Shown here in pieces: positions 33,197 to 42,151 of a DNA stretch of 64,000 bases (the stretch's first letter is position 1; every line of letters starts with the position of its first letter). This DNA is from Fibrobacter sp. GTDB lineage: Bacteria > Fibrobacterota > Fibrobacteria > Fibrobacterales > Fibrobacteraceae. Location: the NCBI GenBank assembly GCA_024399035.1, contig JAKSID010000010.1, positions 20,099 through 84,098 of the forward strand, written 5' to 3'. Position numbers and translations under genes: made by a program. Under the pieces are notes generated by a model. The model did no database searches. It saw only the letters and a program-made list of their open reading frames with translations, and was not told where the DNA came from.

Positions 33197-34690
33197 ATGA
33201 AACTGAATATTATTGCCAAAGAATCGGGCAAATCTAATGCCCAAGCCCTCTTTTTCGTAAAGAAATCCGTCCAATTTTCCGCAATTCTCTCTGAAAACGG
33301 AGAAAAACAGGTTGATTCCGTATTGAACGGAATGGTAGACGGAGTCTTCGAAGACCTTGATTTTCTTGAGATTGACGGCAAGGCAACCATATTCGTGAAC
33401 GCCGCCAAGGAACGTGGCATCTCTAGCCTGGATCACCTGCGCATGGCCGCCTATCGCCTCGCCCAGCGTGCCTCCAAGAAGCAGATTCCCGTAGTCAGCC
33501 TTATGCTGGCTGACGCCGCCCCGGAGCAGTTCAAGTCCATCGCCCACGGCCTCGCCTACGCCGAATACAAGTTCGACGCCTACAAGAGCAAAAAGAAAGA
33601 AGCATTCCAGGTCACCTTCGAAATCGTAGCCGGCGAACACACCGCAGAATTCAAGAAGATCGCCGATGAAGTCGCCGTAGAACAGAAGGCCATCGTTCTT
33701 GCAAAGAATTTGATTAACACCCCGGCAGCAGACCTGACTCCTGCAGACTTTGTGGAACGTGCCAAGACCATCGCAAAGTATACTGAAGGCCTCACGATCA
33801 AGGTCCGCGATATGAAGCAGCTTGAAAAGGAAGGCTTCATGGGTCACGTTACCGTAGGCAAGGGCAGTTCTCGCCCACCGTTTATGGTAACCTTGAGCTA
33901 CGACGGGACTAAAAAAAGAACCTCCGCCGACCACCTGGCAATCGTGGGTAAAGGCCTTTGCTTCGACACGGGCGGACTCTGCCTGAAGCCGCCTAAATCC
34001 ATGCCCGAAATGATCAGCGATATGTCTGGTGCTGCAACCACCTTGGCTGCAATCCAGGCGATTGCCACCCTCAAGATTCCTCTGAAGGTAAGCGCAGTGC
34101 TTTGCCTTGCAGAAAACGCCATCGGAAACACCTCCGTACTGCCGGGCGATATCTTTACCGCCAAGAACGGCAAGACCGTGATGGTGGATAATACAGACGC
34201 CGAAGGCCGCCTGGTGCTTAGCGACGGTCTTGCCGAAGCTGGTCTCGTCGGCGCCTCCCACATTGTGGACTTGGCAACCCTTACCGGCGCCATGGTCCGT
34301 GCCCTGGGTTACGCGATCGCAGGCTTCTTCAGCAATGACGACGACCTTGCCCGCGCTATCATCAACTGCGGTGAAGACTGCTGCGAAAAGTTCTGGAGCA
34401 TGCCCCTTGAAGAAGAATACGCAGACGGCCTCAAGGACAAGTTCGCCGACCTGAAGAACACCGGCAGCGATGCTGGTGCAATTTCTGCAGCCCTCTTCCT
34501 CCAGGAATTTTTGCCCGCAGACACCGCATGGGCCCACCTGGATATTGCAGGCACAGCCTTCGTTGACAAGAGATGGAAGTACACCGACTACGGTGCTACA
34601 GGCTTTGGCGTACAGACTTTGATTGAACTTGCCCGCCGCATGTCTCAGGGCGGCTTAAGCGAAGCCAACGGCTCCTACGAAACAGTCTAA
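33197..34690 (+). CDS. pepA: Leucyl aminopeptidase (M17 family)
   Basis: 497 residues. A cytosolic hexameric di-metal peptidase removing N-terminal residues. The N-terminal macro-like domain (to about 165) is followed by the catalytic domain with its metal-binding signatures. These are GKGLCFDTGGLCLKP (Lys/Asp), MSDMSGAATT-type Asp segment (ISDMSGAATTL) and the M17 hallmark NTDAEGRL with the catalytic Arg. The usual late ATLTGAM segment is present. The stop overlaps that of convergent hemH by a few bases. Transcription appears leaderless. Confidence 0.95.
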   Translation: MKLNIIAKESGKSNAQALFFVKKSVQFSAILSENGEKQVDSVLNGMVDGVFEDLDFLEIDGKATIFVNAAKERGISSLDHLRMAAYRLAQRASKKQIPVVSLMLADAAPEQFKSIAHGLAYAEYKFDAYKSKKKEAFQVTFEIVAGEHTAEFKKIADEVAVEQKAIVLAKNLINTPAADLTPADFVERAKTIAKYTEGLTIKVRDMKQLEKEGFMGHVTVGKGSSRPPFMVTLSYDGTKKRTSADHLAIVGKGLCFDTGGLCLKPPKSMPEMISDMSGAATTLAAIQAIATLKIPLKVSAVLCLAENAIGNTSVLPGDIFTAKNGKTVMVDNTDAEGRLVLSDGLAEAGLVGASHIVDLATLTGAMVRALGYAIAGFFSNDDDLARAIINCGEDCCEKFWSMPLEEEYADGLKDKFADLKNTGSDAGAISAALFLQEFLPADTAWAHLDIAGTAFVDKRWKYTDYGATGFGVQTLIELARRMSQGGLSEANGSYETV

Positions 34691-35655
34691 TTTCGTTCTA
34701 CAAATTTTAGGTTCGGTAGGATTTCTTCTACGAGAGCCTTAATCCATGCCGGATCTGCATTTAGGCACGGGACTCGCTTGAGGCTTGTACCGCCGGCGTT
34801 CTTGTATATTTCGGAGATTTCATCGTCGATTTCGTAGATGGTCTCCAGATTATCCACGGTGAATGCAGGACAAGCAATTACGACAGGCTTGTTTTCACGG
34901 CCTAGTTTTGTCACAGTTTCAATAAGCGAAGGGCCAAGCCACTTGCCATCACCGAACTTGCTCTGGTAGGCAATAACAGGCGTAACACCTAAAAGCATTC
35001 CGATGTCTCTGGAACTTTGTTCGCAATCCTTTTCGTAAGGGTCGCCTTTTTCAATGCGCCAGGACTGCACTGAATGCCAAGAAAGCACAAGCGTACTGGA
35101 CTCGTCAACGTAGGGCTTGATGGTTTCAGAAACCGCACGGACCCAAGCAGAACTAAAGCAAAAACCGTCGGCACAAAGAAGCTTGCCCGGGAACCGGATT
35201 CTTCGAGCAACATCCAGCACATTGTCGATGGCTGCGTCAGTCGTAACCCCGGATCGCTGCGGGTAAAGCGGCAGCACATGAACCGTAGAAATTCCTTTAG
35301 ATGTAAACGATTCCAGCGCATCCTGAATGGAAGGCTTGCAACCATACTGGTAAGCAAGTTCCACCTGTACATCCGGCAAAGCCTTTTGCACTGCAGCCAA
35401 GAAATTTCTGGAGTGAGTTATCAAGGGCATTTCTGCAAAACCATTATGGTCAAACATGCGCTTGTACTTGCCGTAACTGGTAAACTTGCCCTTAGGTAGA
35501 ATAAAATGCCTTAAGACAAATTTCCAGAAGAAAAGCCTTTTGCCCATGGTATGCCAATCTCCCAGAAATTCATAGAGGTACTCCCCTATTTTTTCTGAGT
35601 TAAGTTCAGCGGGAGAACCCAACTGAACAAGCAATAGGCCCTTCATATTATTCAT
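34687..35655 (-). CDS. hemH: Ferrochelatase family protein
   Basis: 322 residues from ATG 35655; a start nine bases further in (35646) is also possible. Ferrochelatase inserts iron into a porphyrin. Family features are GLLLVQLGSP at the start, LPLYPQRSGVTT, the catalytic His within VLSWHSVQSWR, GDPYEKDCEQSS and CPAFTVDNLETIYEID. The usual S-x-HG(I/L)P reads S-W-H-S here and CPGF reads CPAF, so it is a divergent member. No other haem gene lies nearby. Whether its substrate is protoporphyrin or coproporphyrin cannot be told. Its 3' end overlaps pepA. Confidence 0.85.
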   Translation of the reverse strand: MNNMKGLLLVQLGSPAELNSEKIGEYLYEFLGDWHTMGKRLFFWKFVLRHFILPKGKFTSYGKYKRMFDHNGFAEMPLITHSRNFLAAVQKALPDVQVELAYQYGCKPSIQDALESFTSKGISTVHVLPLYPQRSGVTTDAAIDNVLDVARRIRFPGKLLCADGFCFSSAWVRAVSETIKPYVDESSTLVLSWHSVQSWRIEKGDPYEKDCEQSSRDIGMLLGVTPVIAYQSKFGDGKWLGPSLIETVTKLGRENKPVVIACPAFTVDNLETIYEIDDEISEIYKNAGGTSLKRVPCLNADPAWIKALVEEILPNLKFVERN

Positions 35656-35664
35656 GAGTCGCAA

Positions 35665-35950
35665 TATAGCAAAAAATCAGTTCATCTAAGATTGCGGAAA
35701 AGAAACGCGGACGTCGTATATCCTATTACTGTATTTATGGTGGCGTATGGTTTTTGCACTGAAATGAACCATAACATCCTTGGATTCTTTATTTGAAAGG
35801 TTGGCCTTGCCGTAGAAGGGGCAGCCAGATTGTCTTAAAACCCGCCAAAATATAGCATACAAAGCCCAGATACACGGTAATAAAGCCCCGGGACAAGACC
35901 GTAACAGGCTTAATATCAATGAGTTACGTAAAAAAGTTACTTTTTGTGCA
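35665..35950. other. Intergenic stretch upstream of lexA, no supported gene
   Basis: About 290 bp between hemH and the lexA promoter. The minus strand from about 35830 to 35690 stays open and reads [16 protein letters not shown] then a stop. It has no start codon or RBS, so it may be the end of a lost gene. Nothing else is recognisable. Confidence 0.4.
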
Positions 35951-35959
35951 GTGAAACTA

Positions 35960-35988
35960 TTGACAACTGCCCTATTGTACACTATATT
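35960..35988 (+). promoter_or_regulatory. lexA promoter (TTGACA-N17-TATATT)
   Basis: TTGACA at 35960-35965 and TATATT at 35983-35988 are separated by exactly 17 bp, a consensus sigma70-type promoter. Transcription would start near 35995, leaving a leader of about 35 nt with GAGGTG before the ATG. Confidence 0.8.
35968..35981 (+). promoter_or_regulatory. LexA operator in the lexA promoter spacer
   Basis: TGCCCTATTGTACA lies entirely within the -35/-10 spacer. From memory, the F. succinogenes LexA box is close to TGCnCnnnnGTGCA; this site differs at one base (GTACA). Binding here would block RNA polymerase, giving autorepression. Confidence 0.7.
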
Positions 35989-36028
35989 TAGGAAAGATAA
36001 TTTTAAAACCTTTTCTACGAGGTGCAAA

Positions 36029-36715
36029 ATGGACAAGTTCAATACATCCGAAAACGAAATTGAAGCAGGCGAAAGCAAGCGCAAGGGCCTGACTCCCCGC
36101 CAGGAAGAAATCCTGGAATACATCAAGAAGTATTCTAAGGAAAACCGTATGCCGCCTACCGTTCGCGAAATCGGCAACCGTTTCGAGATTTCCTCCACCA
36201 ACGGCGTTCGTTCCATTCTGGCAGCCCTCATCAAGAAGGGTTACATCAACCGCTCTCCCCGCTTGAGCCGCGGTATCGAAATTTTGAACACCGGTAACGA
36301 AGCCGAAGCTTCCGAGGCAGTCAGCAACACCATCGAGATTCCTATCGTTGGCCGCGTTGCCGCAGGTACCCCCATTCTGGCAGTCCAGAACCTCGAAGGC
36401 ACAGTCACCATCGACCGCGACTTCTTGGCTTGCCGTTCCGATGTGTTCGCACTTCGCGTCAAGGGCGACTCCATGATCAACGCAGGCATCTTCGACGGCG
36501 ACCTGATTTTCGCTCGCCAGCAAAAGACTGCAGACCGCGGCGAAATCATCGTGGCCCAGGTGGACAACGAAGCTACCGTCAAGTACTACCATCCGGCAGC
36601 AGACCGCATTGAGCTGCGCCCCGCAAACCCCAATTACCGCCCCATCATCGTGAAGAACGACAAGGAATTCTCCATTGCGGGCCGCGTCATTGGCGTGATG
36701 CGCAAGGTGAACTAA
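36029..36715 (+). CDS. lexA: LexA SOS repressor
   Basis: 228 residues from ATG 36029, chosen for GAGGTG and the promoter upstream. An N-terminal winged helix-turn-helix (about 20-85: [33 protein letters not shown]) binds SOS operators. The C-terminal S24 domain has the self-cleavage site Ala112-Gly113 (GRVAAGTP), nucleophile Ser148 (KGDSM) and Lys185 (ATVKYY). RecA-stimulated cleavage inactivates it after DNA damage. A 15-residue acidic tail precedes the DNA-binding domain. An operator in its own promoter supports autoregulation. Confidence 0.97.
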   Translation: MDKFNTSENEIEAGESKRKGLTPRQEEILEYIKKYSKENRMPPTVREIGNRFEISSTNGVRSILAALIKKGYINRSPRLSRGIEILNTGNEAEASEAVSNTIEIPIVGRVAAGTPILAVQNLEGTVTIDRDFLACRSDVFALRVKGDSMINAGIFDGDLIFARQQKTADRGEIIVAQVDNEATVKYYHPAADRIELRPANPNYRPIIVKNDKEFSIAGRVIGVMRKVN

Positions 36716-36776
36716 ACGTAAGTTGAACGGATAGTCGCGTCCATCGCGGAGATCAGTGAAAATTTCACACACACAG

Positions 36777-36805
36777 GTCGCCGGTTTTTACCGGCGGCTT
36801 TTTTA
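36777..36805 (+). terminator. lexA terminator
   Basis: Stem GCCGGT/ACCGGC extended by flanking pairs, loop of T, then a T-run (36799-36804). Confidence 0.85.
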
Positions 36806-36901
36806 ACGCGACGAATTGCTGCAGCAACATTCGCGGCAACTGACCGCGGAACCTAACCGCGGCGGCATTCCTTGTGGATAAAGGCCGCGGCCCTTAAGCA
36901 T

Positions 36902-36940
36902 AAAAAAAGGCGCCGACATTTTCAGCCAGCGTCTTTTAAT
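36902..36940 (-). terminator. Terminator after the H1-DksA fusion gene
   Basis: On the minus strand, GACGCTGGC pairs with GTCGGCGCC (one mismatch, G-U pairs) and is followed by seven T. It lies about 20 nt past the stop at 36958. Confidence 0.75.
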
Positions 36941-36957
36941 TTGTTTGTACAAACGAA

Positions 36958-38217
36958 TTAATCTTCCAATTCGTCCAGATCTTCTTCTGCGGCCTTAAGG
37001 TCGTCGGCGTCCGGTCCCAGGATTTCGTCATCTTCTTCGTCCAGGGAGTCGCCGCCCATGGCGCCCAGCTGGTATTCCACCTTACGGGCTTCCTTGGACT
37101 GACCAAGCTTAAGAATCATTGCGCATTCTTCGCAGTAGCCGAGATGCTTGTCCACCCAGAATTCCGGAGAAACAAGATTGCGGTTGCAACGAGTACACAT
37201 CTGGGAAGCAGCTTCACGTTCGAAGGCAAGGTTCTGTTCTTCCAGTTCCTTGAGGATTCGTTCGGTAAGTTCTTCCTGGGTTTCTTCGGCGAGAGAAATC
37301 TTGTGGCGGATAGAAGCGGTGGGCTTCATTTCAAGATTCTTCATTTCGGAAGACATCTTCTTCTTGTTGGAGCGGTCTTCCTGTTCGTCAATTTCAACAA
37401 ACATCACGGTCTTGGAAAGACGCTTGATGCCCTTGACCAGAATAGCTTCGTCCTGTTCTTCTTCGACAACAACAGGACCCTTACCCTTCTTGCCTCCCTT
37501 AGACTTTTCTTCGACCTGAGGTTCTTCAACAACAGTTTCAGCGGCAGGTTCGGCAGCGACTTCTTCGGTCTTCTTGCCTTTCTTGCCCTTGGCAGGCTTT
37601 GCTTCTACAGGCTTGACTTCGGCAGCAGGAGTTTCAACAACCTTTTCGTCCTTGTCCTTTTTCTTGGAGTCGGCCTTAGCGGGCTTTTCAGCCTTGGCAG
37701 GCTTGGCAGCGGGCTTAGCGGCAGGCTTTGCAACAACCTTTTCAGCCTTTGCAGGCTTGGCAGCGGGCTTTTCAGCCTTGGCAGGCTTAGCAGCGGGCTT
37801 GGCAGCAGCCTTCGGTGCAGCCTTTGCGGGCTTTGCAGGAACGGCCTTCTTGGGAGCTTCCTTAGCGGGTTTTGCAGCAACCTTTGCGGCCTTGGCAGTC
37901 GGCTTAGCGGCAGGCTTTGCTGCAGCCTTAGCGGGCTTTGCGGGAGCGGCCTTGGCGGGCTTTGCAGCAACCTTTGCTGGCTTTGCGGCAGGCTTTGCAG
38001 CAGTCTTAGAAGCCTTGGCGGCGGGGGCAGCCTTTGCAGCCTTCACATCCTTGGCAGGAGCCTTAGCCGGTTTCTTGGCTGCACTGGCAGCGGCAGTCTT
38101 CTTTGCAGGAGCACTTGCAGCCTTCTTTGCAGCCGGCTTTTCAGCGGGCTTCTTAGCAGCGGCGGCCTTCTTGGCTACCGGCTTTGTTTCCTTGGACGAA
38201 ACTTTCTTAGAACTCAT
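36958..38217 (-). CDS. Histone H1-like Lys/Ala/Pro-rich protein fused to a DksA/TraR zinc finger
   Basis: 419 residues. About residues 1-190 are almost only Lys, Ala and Pro (KPAAKPAKAEKPAAKPAK-like), resembling bacterial H1-like DNA-binding tails. About 190-260 is mixed charge with KGKKGKK and GGKKGKG. About 300-350 is helical (QEELTERILKELEEQNLAFE). A four-Cys zinc finger then follows, CTRCNRNL..YCEECA, with CX2CX17CX2C spacing identical to DksA. The end is strongly acidic (LDEEDDEILGPDADD). The likely role is in binding DNA and/or RNA polymerase; it could be a nucleoid or stress regulator (inference). It starts 3 bp after the cyclophilin gene's stop, so the two are co-transcribed. Confidence 0.85.
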   Translation of the reverse strand: MSSKKVSSKETKPVAKKAAAAKKPAEKPAAKKAASAPAKKTAAASAAKKPAKAPAKDVKAAKAAPAAKASKTAAKPAAKPAKVAAKPAKAAPAKPAKAAAKPAAKPTAKAAKVAAKPAKEAPKKAVPAKPAKAAPKAAAKPAAKPAKAEKPAAKPAKAEKVVAKPAAKPAAKPAKAEKPAKADSKKKDKDEKVVETPAAEVKPVEAKPAKGKKGKKTEEVAAEPAAETVVEEPQVEEKSKGGKKGKGPVVVEEEQDEAILVKGIKRLSKTVMFVEIDEQEDRSNKKKMSSEMKNLEMKPTASIRHKISLAEETQEELTERILKELEEQNLAFEREAASQMCTRCNRNLVSPEFWVDKHLGYCEECAMILKLGQSKEARKVEYQLGAMGGDSLDEEDDEILGPDADDLKAAEEDLDELED

Positions 38218-38220
38218 AGG

Positions 38221-38763
38221 TTACTTCTTTTCCACAATTTTGATGTTAATAATGGGATCGTTCGGTTCAATACGGCAGACAACATCCTGGCCGGAAAGGA
38301 CCTTTCCAAACACGGAGTACTTGCCATCCAGATGATGCTGCGGCGTGTGCGTAATAAAGAACTGGGAACCGTTGGTATTGGGACCGCGGTTGGCCATGGA
38401 TATCACGCCAGCCTCATGCTTCAAGGAACTAATTTCATCATCGATTGTATAGTCGGGGCCACCCTTACCGTTTCCTTCGGGATCACCGCCCTGGATCATA
38501 AATCCGGGAATGACGCGATGGAAAACAAGACCATCGTAGAAACCCCTACTGGCCAAATCCACAAAGTTTGCAACGGTATTGGGTGCGGACTTGAAATCCA
38601 GATCCAAAACAATAACGCCCTCGTGGGTGGTAATAGTTGCTTCGATAGCCTTGATGCCGGAGTAGTCCTTGTTAAAGACCTTGCCCTCGGCAAAGCCCAT
38701 AGCAAAAAGACCGCTCAACAAAGTAGCGACAAAGAACTTTCTAATGATTTTCATAGAACCCAT
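38221..38763 (-). CDS. Exported cyclophilin-type peptidyl-prolyl isomerase
   Basis: 180 residues from ATG 38763; ATG 38754 gives a cleaner signal peptide (MKIIRKFFVATLLSGLFAMG). The cyclophilin core is complete and of the short bacterial type: TTHEGVIVLDLDFKSAPNTVANFVDLA, YDGLVFHRVIPGFMIQGGDP (catalytic Arg and Phe), GPNTNGSQFFIT and LDGKYSVFGKV. It catalyses proline isomerisation during folding of exported proteins, in the periplasm or at the membrane. The H1-DksA gene follows after 3 bp. It is divergent from lepA. Confidence 0.92.
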   Translation of the reverse strand: MGSMKIIRKFFVATLLSGLFAMGFAEGKVFNKDYSGIKAIEATITTHEGVIVLDLDFKSAPNTVANFVDLASRGFYDGLVFHRVIPGFMIQGGDPEGNGKGGPDYTIDDEISSLKHEAGVISMANRGPNTNGSQFFITHTPQHHLDGKYSVFGKVLSGQDVVCRIEPNDPIINIKIVEKK

Positions 38764-38877
38764 TGTATAAATCGTCTAAATTTACCAATTTGTCAAAAAT
38801 ATAGATTTTTTGTTTTTGTCATGTGGCTCACGCCCCCAAAACACAAGTGTTTTAGCCTATAAATACCCATCATTTTC

Positions 38878-38885
38878 TATATTTA
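38878..38885 (+). promoter_or_regulatory. Candidate -7 box of lepA
   Basis: TATATTTA ends 24 nt before ATG 38909; a short leader without a clear Shine-Dalgarno follows. Confidence 0.35.
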
Positions 38886-38908
38886 CCGAAAAATTAAAAT
38901 TGGACTAT

Positions 38909-40732
38909 ATGGCTCATAACGACAACATCAGAAATTTCAGTATCATCGCCCACATCGACCACGGTAAATCCACCCTGGCCGACCGTATGATCGAACTGAC
39001 CAAGACTGTTTCCAAGAACGAAATGATGAACCAGCTCCTGGACGACATGGACCTGGAGCGCGAACGCGGCATTACCATCAAGGCCCACGCCATCCGCATG
39101 GTGTACGAACGTGACGGCAAGGAATATATCCTGAACATGATCGACACCCCGGGCCACGTGGACTTTACCTACGAAGTGAGCCGTTCCCTTGCCGCTTGCG
39201 AAGGCGCCATTCTCGTTGTGGACGCAAGCCAGGGCATTGAGGCCCAAACTCTTTCTAACCTGTACCTGGCCATCGAAAACAACCTGGAAGTGATTCCTGT
39301 GCTGAACAAGGTGGACCTGCCGGGGGCTCAGCCCGACCATTTCGCACAGATGATTGGCGACCTGCTGGGTTACGACCCCGACAAGATTCCCCGCATTTCT
39401 GCAAAGACCGGCCTCAACGTGGAACAGGTGCTGGACAAGATCGTTGACGAAATCCCCGCACCCGAAGGCGAAAGCGACAAGCCCCTGAAGGCTCTGATTT
39501 TTGACTCCGTGTACGATTCCTACCGCGGCGTGATCAACTACATCCGTATTGTAGAAGGTACTCTCAAGCCCGGCATGAAGATTCGTATGATGAAGACCGG
39601 CGGCGAATACATGGTGACCGAAGTAGGTACATTCAGTATGCGTCGCGATCCCAAGCCGGAACTGACCGCAGGCATGGTAGGCTACGTTCTTGCTAACGTC
39701 AAAACCATTAGCGACGTGAAAATCGGCGACACCTTGACCGACGCAGCAAATCCTGCAGCAGAACCTTTGCCAGGCTACAAGGATATCCTCCCCATGATCT
39801 ACTCCGGTATCTACCCCATCAATCCGGAAGATTACAAGGACCTGCGCGAAGCTCTTGAAAAGTTGCGCTTGAACGACTCCGCCCTCACCTGGGAACCGGA
39901 AACTTCCGAAGCCTTGGGCTTTGGTTTCCGTACAGGTTTCTTGGGTCTGTTGCACATGGAAATTGTGCAGGAACGCCTGGACCGTGAATTTAACGTGGAC
40001 ATCATTACCACCGTCCCCAACGTGGAATACCACGTTTACATGAGCGATGGCGAAATGGTGAAGATTGAAAGCCCCAGCAAGCTCCCCGATGCCAGCCGTT
40101 ACGACCACATCGAAGAACCTTACGTAAAGGCACAGATCTTTACGCCCAAGGAATTCGTGGGCGCCCTCATGACTCTCTGCGACGAAAAGCGCGGCGAGTT
40201 CGAGACCATGGAATACCTGGACGAGACCAAGTGTATCTTGAAGTACAACCTGCCGCTGGCAGAAATCATGTTCGACTTCTACGACCGTTTGAAGTCCGTG
40301 AGCCGCGGTTATGCAGGACTGGACTACGCTCCCATGGGCTACCGCCAGAACAACCTTGTAAAGCTGGACATTCTTTTGAACGGCGATCCGGTGGACGCAT
40401 TCTCCGTGATTATCCATCGCGAAAAGGCCCACACCTACGCTAACGCCATCTGCGTGAAGCTGAAGGACCTTATTCCTCGCCAGCAGTTCGACGTGGCTAT
40501 CCAGGGTGCCATCGGCGGTAAGATCATTAGCCGCAGCACCGTTAAGGCAGTCCGTAAGGATGTGCTTGCCAAGTGCTATGGCGGTGACATCACCCGTAAG
40601 CGTAAGCTCCTTGAAAAGCAGAAGGAAGGTAAGAAGCGCATGAAGAGCATCGGCTCCGTGGAAGTGCCCCAGAAGGCATTCCTCGCAGTGCTTTCCCTCT
40701 CCGACAATTCCACCAGCAGCAACGACGACTAA
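38909..40732 (+). CDS. lepA: Elongation factor 4 (LepA GTPase)
   Basis: 607 residues from ATG 38909 ([19 protein letters not shown]). A translational GTPase that acts on stalled or misplaced ribosomes, at the membrane and in the cytoplasm. G1 is AHIDHGKST (residues 14-22), G3 DTPGHVD, G4 NKVDLP. Domain II, the EF-G-like domains III and V, and the LepA-specific C-terminal domain ([34 protein letters not shown] region) are present. Normal length. The signal-peptidase-like gene starts 20 bp downstream, a pairing (lepA-lepB) seen in many bacteria. Confidence 0.97.
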   Translation: MAHNDNIRNFSIIAHIDHGKSTLADRMIELTKTVSKNEMMNQLLDDMDLERERGITIKAHAIRMVYERDGKEYILNMIDTPGHVDFTYEVSRSLAACEGAILVVDASQGIEAQTLSNLYLAIENNLEVIPVLNKVDLPGAQPDHFAQMIGDLLGYDPDKIPRISAKTGLNVEQVLDKIVDEIPAPEGESDKPLKALIFDSVYDSYRGVINYIRIVEGTLKPGMKIRMMKTGGEYMVTEVGTFSMRRDPKPELTAGMVGYVLANVKTISDVKIGDTLTDAANPAAEPLPGYKDILPMIYSGIYPINPEDYKDLREALEKLRLNDSALTWEPETSEALGFGFRTGFLGLLHMEIVQERLDREFNVDIITTVPNVEYHVYMSDGEMVKIESPSKLPDASRYDHIEEPYVKAQIFTPKEFVGALMTLCDEKRGEFETMEYLDETKCILKYNLPLAEIMFDFYDRLKSVSRGYAGLDYAPMGYRQNNLVKLDILLNGDPVDAFSVIIHREKAHTYANAICVKLKDLIPRQQFDVAIQGAIGGKIISRSTVKAVRKDVLAKCYGGDITRKRKLLEKQKEGKKRMKSIGSVEVPQKAFLAVLSLSDNSTSSNDD

Positions 40733-40752
40733 TTCGAACTTCGGGGGTTGCG

Positions 40753-41988
40753 TTGTCTAGACTGGACCGAAAAGTAAGGCGTTTGCAGAGGCGAAACAGC
40801 CAAAGCCACGCCGTCTTTTTGTTTGTAGTCCTGCTGATGTTCGTTGGCGTCGCCGTCTTTGTACGACTCTACGTATTTGAACCGGTAAAAATCATGGACA
40901 CTTCCATGGCACCGAAATTCAAGGAACGTTCTGTTGTATGGATGTGCAAGATTCCCCAGTGCTTCGCAAACCTTGAAGACCAGAAGATCGTTTGGGCAAA
41001 GTTGAACTCCGACGAAACCCAGGTCCGCAGCATTTTGGGCATGCCCGGAGATTCCATCGAGATTTCCGACAAGGGCAAGGTCAAGTCACAGCACAGAAAT
41101 TTCAAGTGGCGAGGCGAAGACGCCTTTATCCAGACACGCCGAATCTACGTACCAAAGAATGGTGACACCCTTATTTTCAGTGAATTGAATGACGTTGAAC
41201 AGGACTACATCATTTCGTACCTTAGGGACAAGGGCGAGAACGTTCTTGTAAAGACAACCCTCTGGCAGGGCGAACGCGAAATCAACATTGAACGCGTAGG
41301 CTCCACCAAGATTGCAAACCGCCAGGTAAGCCTTAACGAAATCGACTTTCTCCCCTGGCAGGACCGTTACCTGATCGAAGAACAGATCCGCCTAAGCGAA
41401 CCAGGCAACGCCCCCATCAAGCTAAAGCGCCAACTGTTCTACGGCAAGATTCAGGTGCCCAACGTGGAACCGGATGCCGCCCCGCAGGATTCCACTGCAA
41501 CAGATTCCGCCAAAGTTGCTGACAGTACAAAAGTCGCGGACACCACAAAGGTCTCTGACACAACAAAAGTTGCAGACAGCGCGAAAGTGGAGCCCGCAAT
41601 TCCTGCAAAGCCCATCAAAGTGTATGGCGAACAAATTACTGAAATCGTCGTAAAAGACGACTGCTTCTATCTTATCTGCAAAAAAGGAACCAGTTGTCCC
41701 GACTCCCGCGAGCTGGGTTACTTTACCAGGAACCAGATTATCGGCAGCCATGTAGTATGGCCCGACAAAATCAAGGCAAAGTTCATCGAGCCCGTAATGA
41801 AGCGCGTACGCTTTGCCAAGGACATTGTGGTAGATGTATGGACCCGCGCCATGAACTGGGCCGACAAGAAAATCGAATGGATCAAGGAAAAGATCAAGAG
41901 TTCCGACGACAAAAAAGAGGATGACGAGGACTCCGAAGAATCAATCAGTGGCCCCCATCCAAAGAAACACAGCGTTGAAAAGAACTGA
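40753..41988 (+). CDS. Divergent S26 signal peptidase I-like protein with Arg at the catalytic Lys position and a repeat insert
   Basis: 411 residues from TTG 40753 (the only start between the lepA stop and the anchor; a G-run precedes it). One membrane anchor spans about 20-38. Box B reads MDTSMAP with the nucleophile Ser51. Box D, usually K-R-x-x-G-x-P-G-D, reads RSILGMPGD (92-100), so Arg92 sits where the general-base Lys is expected. Box E (PDSRELGYF) is intact. Between them lies a low-complexity run of DSTKVADTTKVSD-type units (about 245-275). The tail is charged (KKEDDEDSEES). It follows lepA as lepB does. Activity is uncertain; it could be a specialised or inactive paralogue. Confidence 0.85.
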   Translation: MSRLDRKVRRLQRRNSQSHAVFLFVVLLMFVGVAVFVRLYVFEPVKIMDTSMAPKFKERSVVWMCKIPQCFANLEDQKIVWAKLNSDETQVRSILGMPGDSIEISDKGKVKSQHRNFKWRGEDAFIQTRRIYVPKNGDTLIFSELNDVEQDYIISYLRDKGENVLVKTTLWQGEREINIERVGSTKIANRQVSLNEIDFLPWQDRYLIEEQIRLSEPGNAPIKLKRQLFYGKIQVPNVEPDAAPQDSTATDSAKVADSTKVADTTKVSDTTKVADSAKVEPAIPAKPIKVYGEQITEIVVKDDCFYLICKKGTSCPDSRELGYFTRNQIIGSHVVWPDKIKAKFIEPVMKRVRFAKDIVVDVWTRAMNWADKKIEWIKEKIKSSDDKKEDDEDSEESISGPHPKKHSVEKN

Positions 41989-42043
41989 TTGAACTAACCA
42001 ATCTAAAGAACAAATTAGAGTCTTGCGACTTAAAAGCGAAAAA

Positions 42044-42069
42044 CACCCGAATGACTTCGGGTGCTTTTT
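42044..42069 (+). terminator. Terminator after the signal-peptidase-like gene
   Basis: Perfect 8-bp stem CACCCGAA/TTCGGGTG with loop TGAC and T-run (42065-42069). Confidence 0.93.
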
Positions 42070-42151
42070 AATTTTTTGGATTGTGCCGGGCGTGAGCCCG
42101 TTCAATCATGTGCCGAGCCGAAGCCCGTCAACCAATTAGTCCAAACAGTCT

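Noticed and set aside
35686..36234. 182-codon minus-strand frame from the lexA 5' end into the upstream gap
   Set aside because: Most of it is antisense to lexA. Only its last about 45 codons lie in open space, without a start or RBS, so I record it only as a possible remnant.
37574..38335. Plus-strand Ala/Gly/Phe-rich frame opposite the H1-DksA gene
   Set aside because: It is the complement of the Lys/Ala/Pro repeat; no independent evidence.
38894..40432. 512-codon minus-strand frame over lepA
   Set aside because: Antisense artefact of a codon-biased gene; no start signal and no homology pattern.
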